From: Gnetum montanum
Lineage: Eukaryota; Streptophyta; Gnetopsida; Gnetales; Gnetaceae
Reading direction: 5' to 3'
Length of the DNA stretch: 44,669 nucleotides
Assembly: GCA_015680685.1 (NCBI GenBank)
Contig: MNCI01030210.1
Coordinates: forward strand, 10,483 to 55,151
The position numbers and the translations under genes are program-made. Positions 44,654 to 44,669 of this stretch are shown here, piece by piece (positions within the stretch are counted from its first letter, which is position 1; each line of letters starts with the position of its first letter). Under the pieces are notes generated by a model. That model was not told where the DNA came from. It was given only the letters and a program-made list of their open reading frames with translations, and searched no databases.

Positions 44654-44669
44654 GGGGGGGGGGGGGGGG
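44654..44669. other. Terminal run of 16 G
   Basis: LTR3 has GGTGGGGGAATTATT at the matching place, so the G run at the window edge may be a sequencing or contig-end artefact. Confidence 0.6.

Larger units (their letters stand above)
43653..44669 (-). mobile_element. 5' LTR of E4 (LTR4), cut by the window end
   Basis: The plus-strand start TGTGATGTCTGAAAATG is the LTR 3' end. It is homologous to LTR3 along its whole visible length. U3 is only partly present, ending at the pyrimidine tract CTTCCCCCTCTTCCAAG (also in LTR3 near 34102) and a G run. Confidence 0.75.

Overview
The window looks like nuclear DNA of a seed plant with a large, transposon-rich genome. Almost everything recognisable is old LTR-retrotransposon sequence of plant Ty3/gypsy type, plus one L1-like LINE. 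I see no intact host gene, tRNA, rRNA or CRISPR. I cannot tell gymnosperm from large-genome angiosperm from sequence alone.

Part A (1-7909, + strand) is an Athila-like family. The order is: 3' internal tail of copy A (1-1219), LTR (1220-2044), PBS, gag pseudogene (2186-3913), long non-coding interior, accessory ORF remnant (6076-6584), LTR (7025-7909). The first LTR has a 3' tail and G-rich tract on its left and a PBS on its right, so it is a middle LTR shared by two internal regions. Both LTRs carry an array of GATATC-core palindromes with a 14-bp period, ending exactly 24 bp from a TATA box.

Part B (7910-12716) is AT-rich unassigned DNA with several duplications and inverted repeats, then a 5'-truncated LINE reverse-transcriptase pseudogene interrupted by a 952-base gap.

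Part C (about 12876-44669, - strand) is a head-to-tail chain of Tat-like non-autonomous elements, called E1 to E4 here, with four LTRs (starting at 17061, 25338, 33170 and 43653). Each LTR is preceded, across exactly 6 nt, by the same 19-nt PBS. Each internal region encodes a single gag-protease reading frame that ends at a conserved C-terminal tail, with no reverse transcriptase or integrase after it. Next come short tandem repeats (AGTTTAAGGCC type). In E3, and as remnants in E2 and E4, an opposite-strand gene with introns follows. Only one LTR lies between successive internal regions. The LTR U3 regions are filled with repeats and hairpins built on AGCGTRA / TTAYGCT motifs. E4 is joined at about 38766 to an RNase H-integrase fragment of an autonomous relative (E5).

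The standout observations are the four-exon antisense gene at 27448-28931 (390 codons when spliced, all three junctions in phase), the periodic palindrome arrays in the LTR promoters, the PFVIRVP peptide repeats between nucleocapsid and protease, a captured GNAT acetyltransferase fragment (19062-19343), and the shared-LTR tandem layout seen in two unrelated families. All coding regions are decayed, mostly by in-frame stop substitutions rather than indels. Gene function statements rest on motif recognition by eye; no database search was run.
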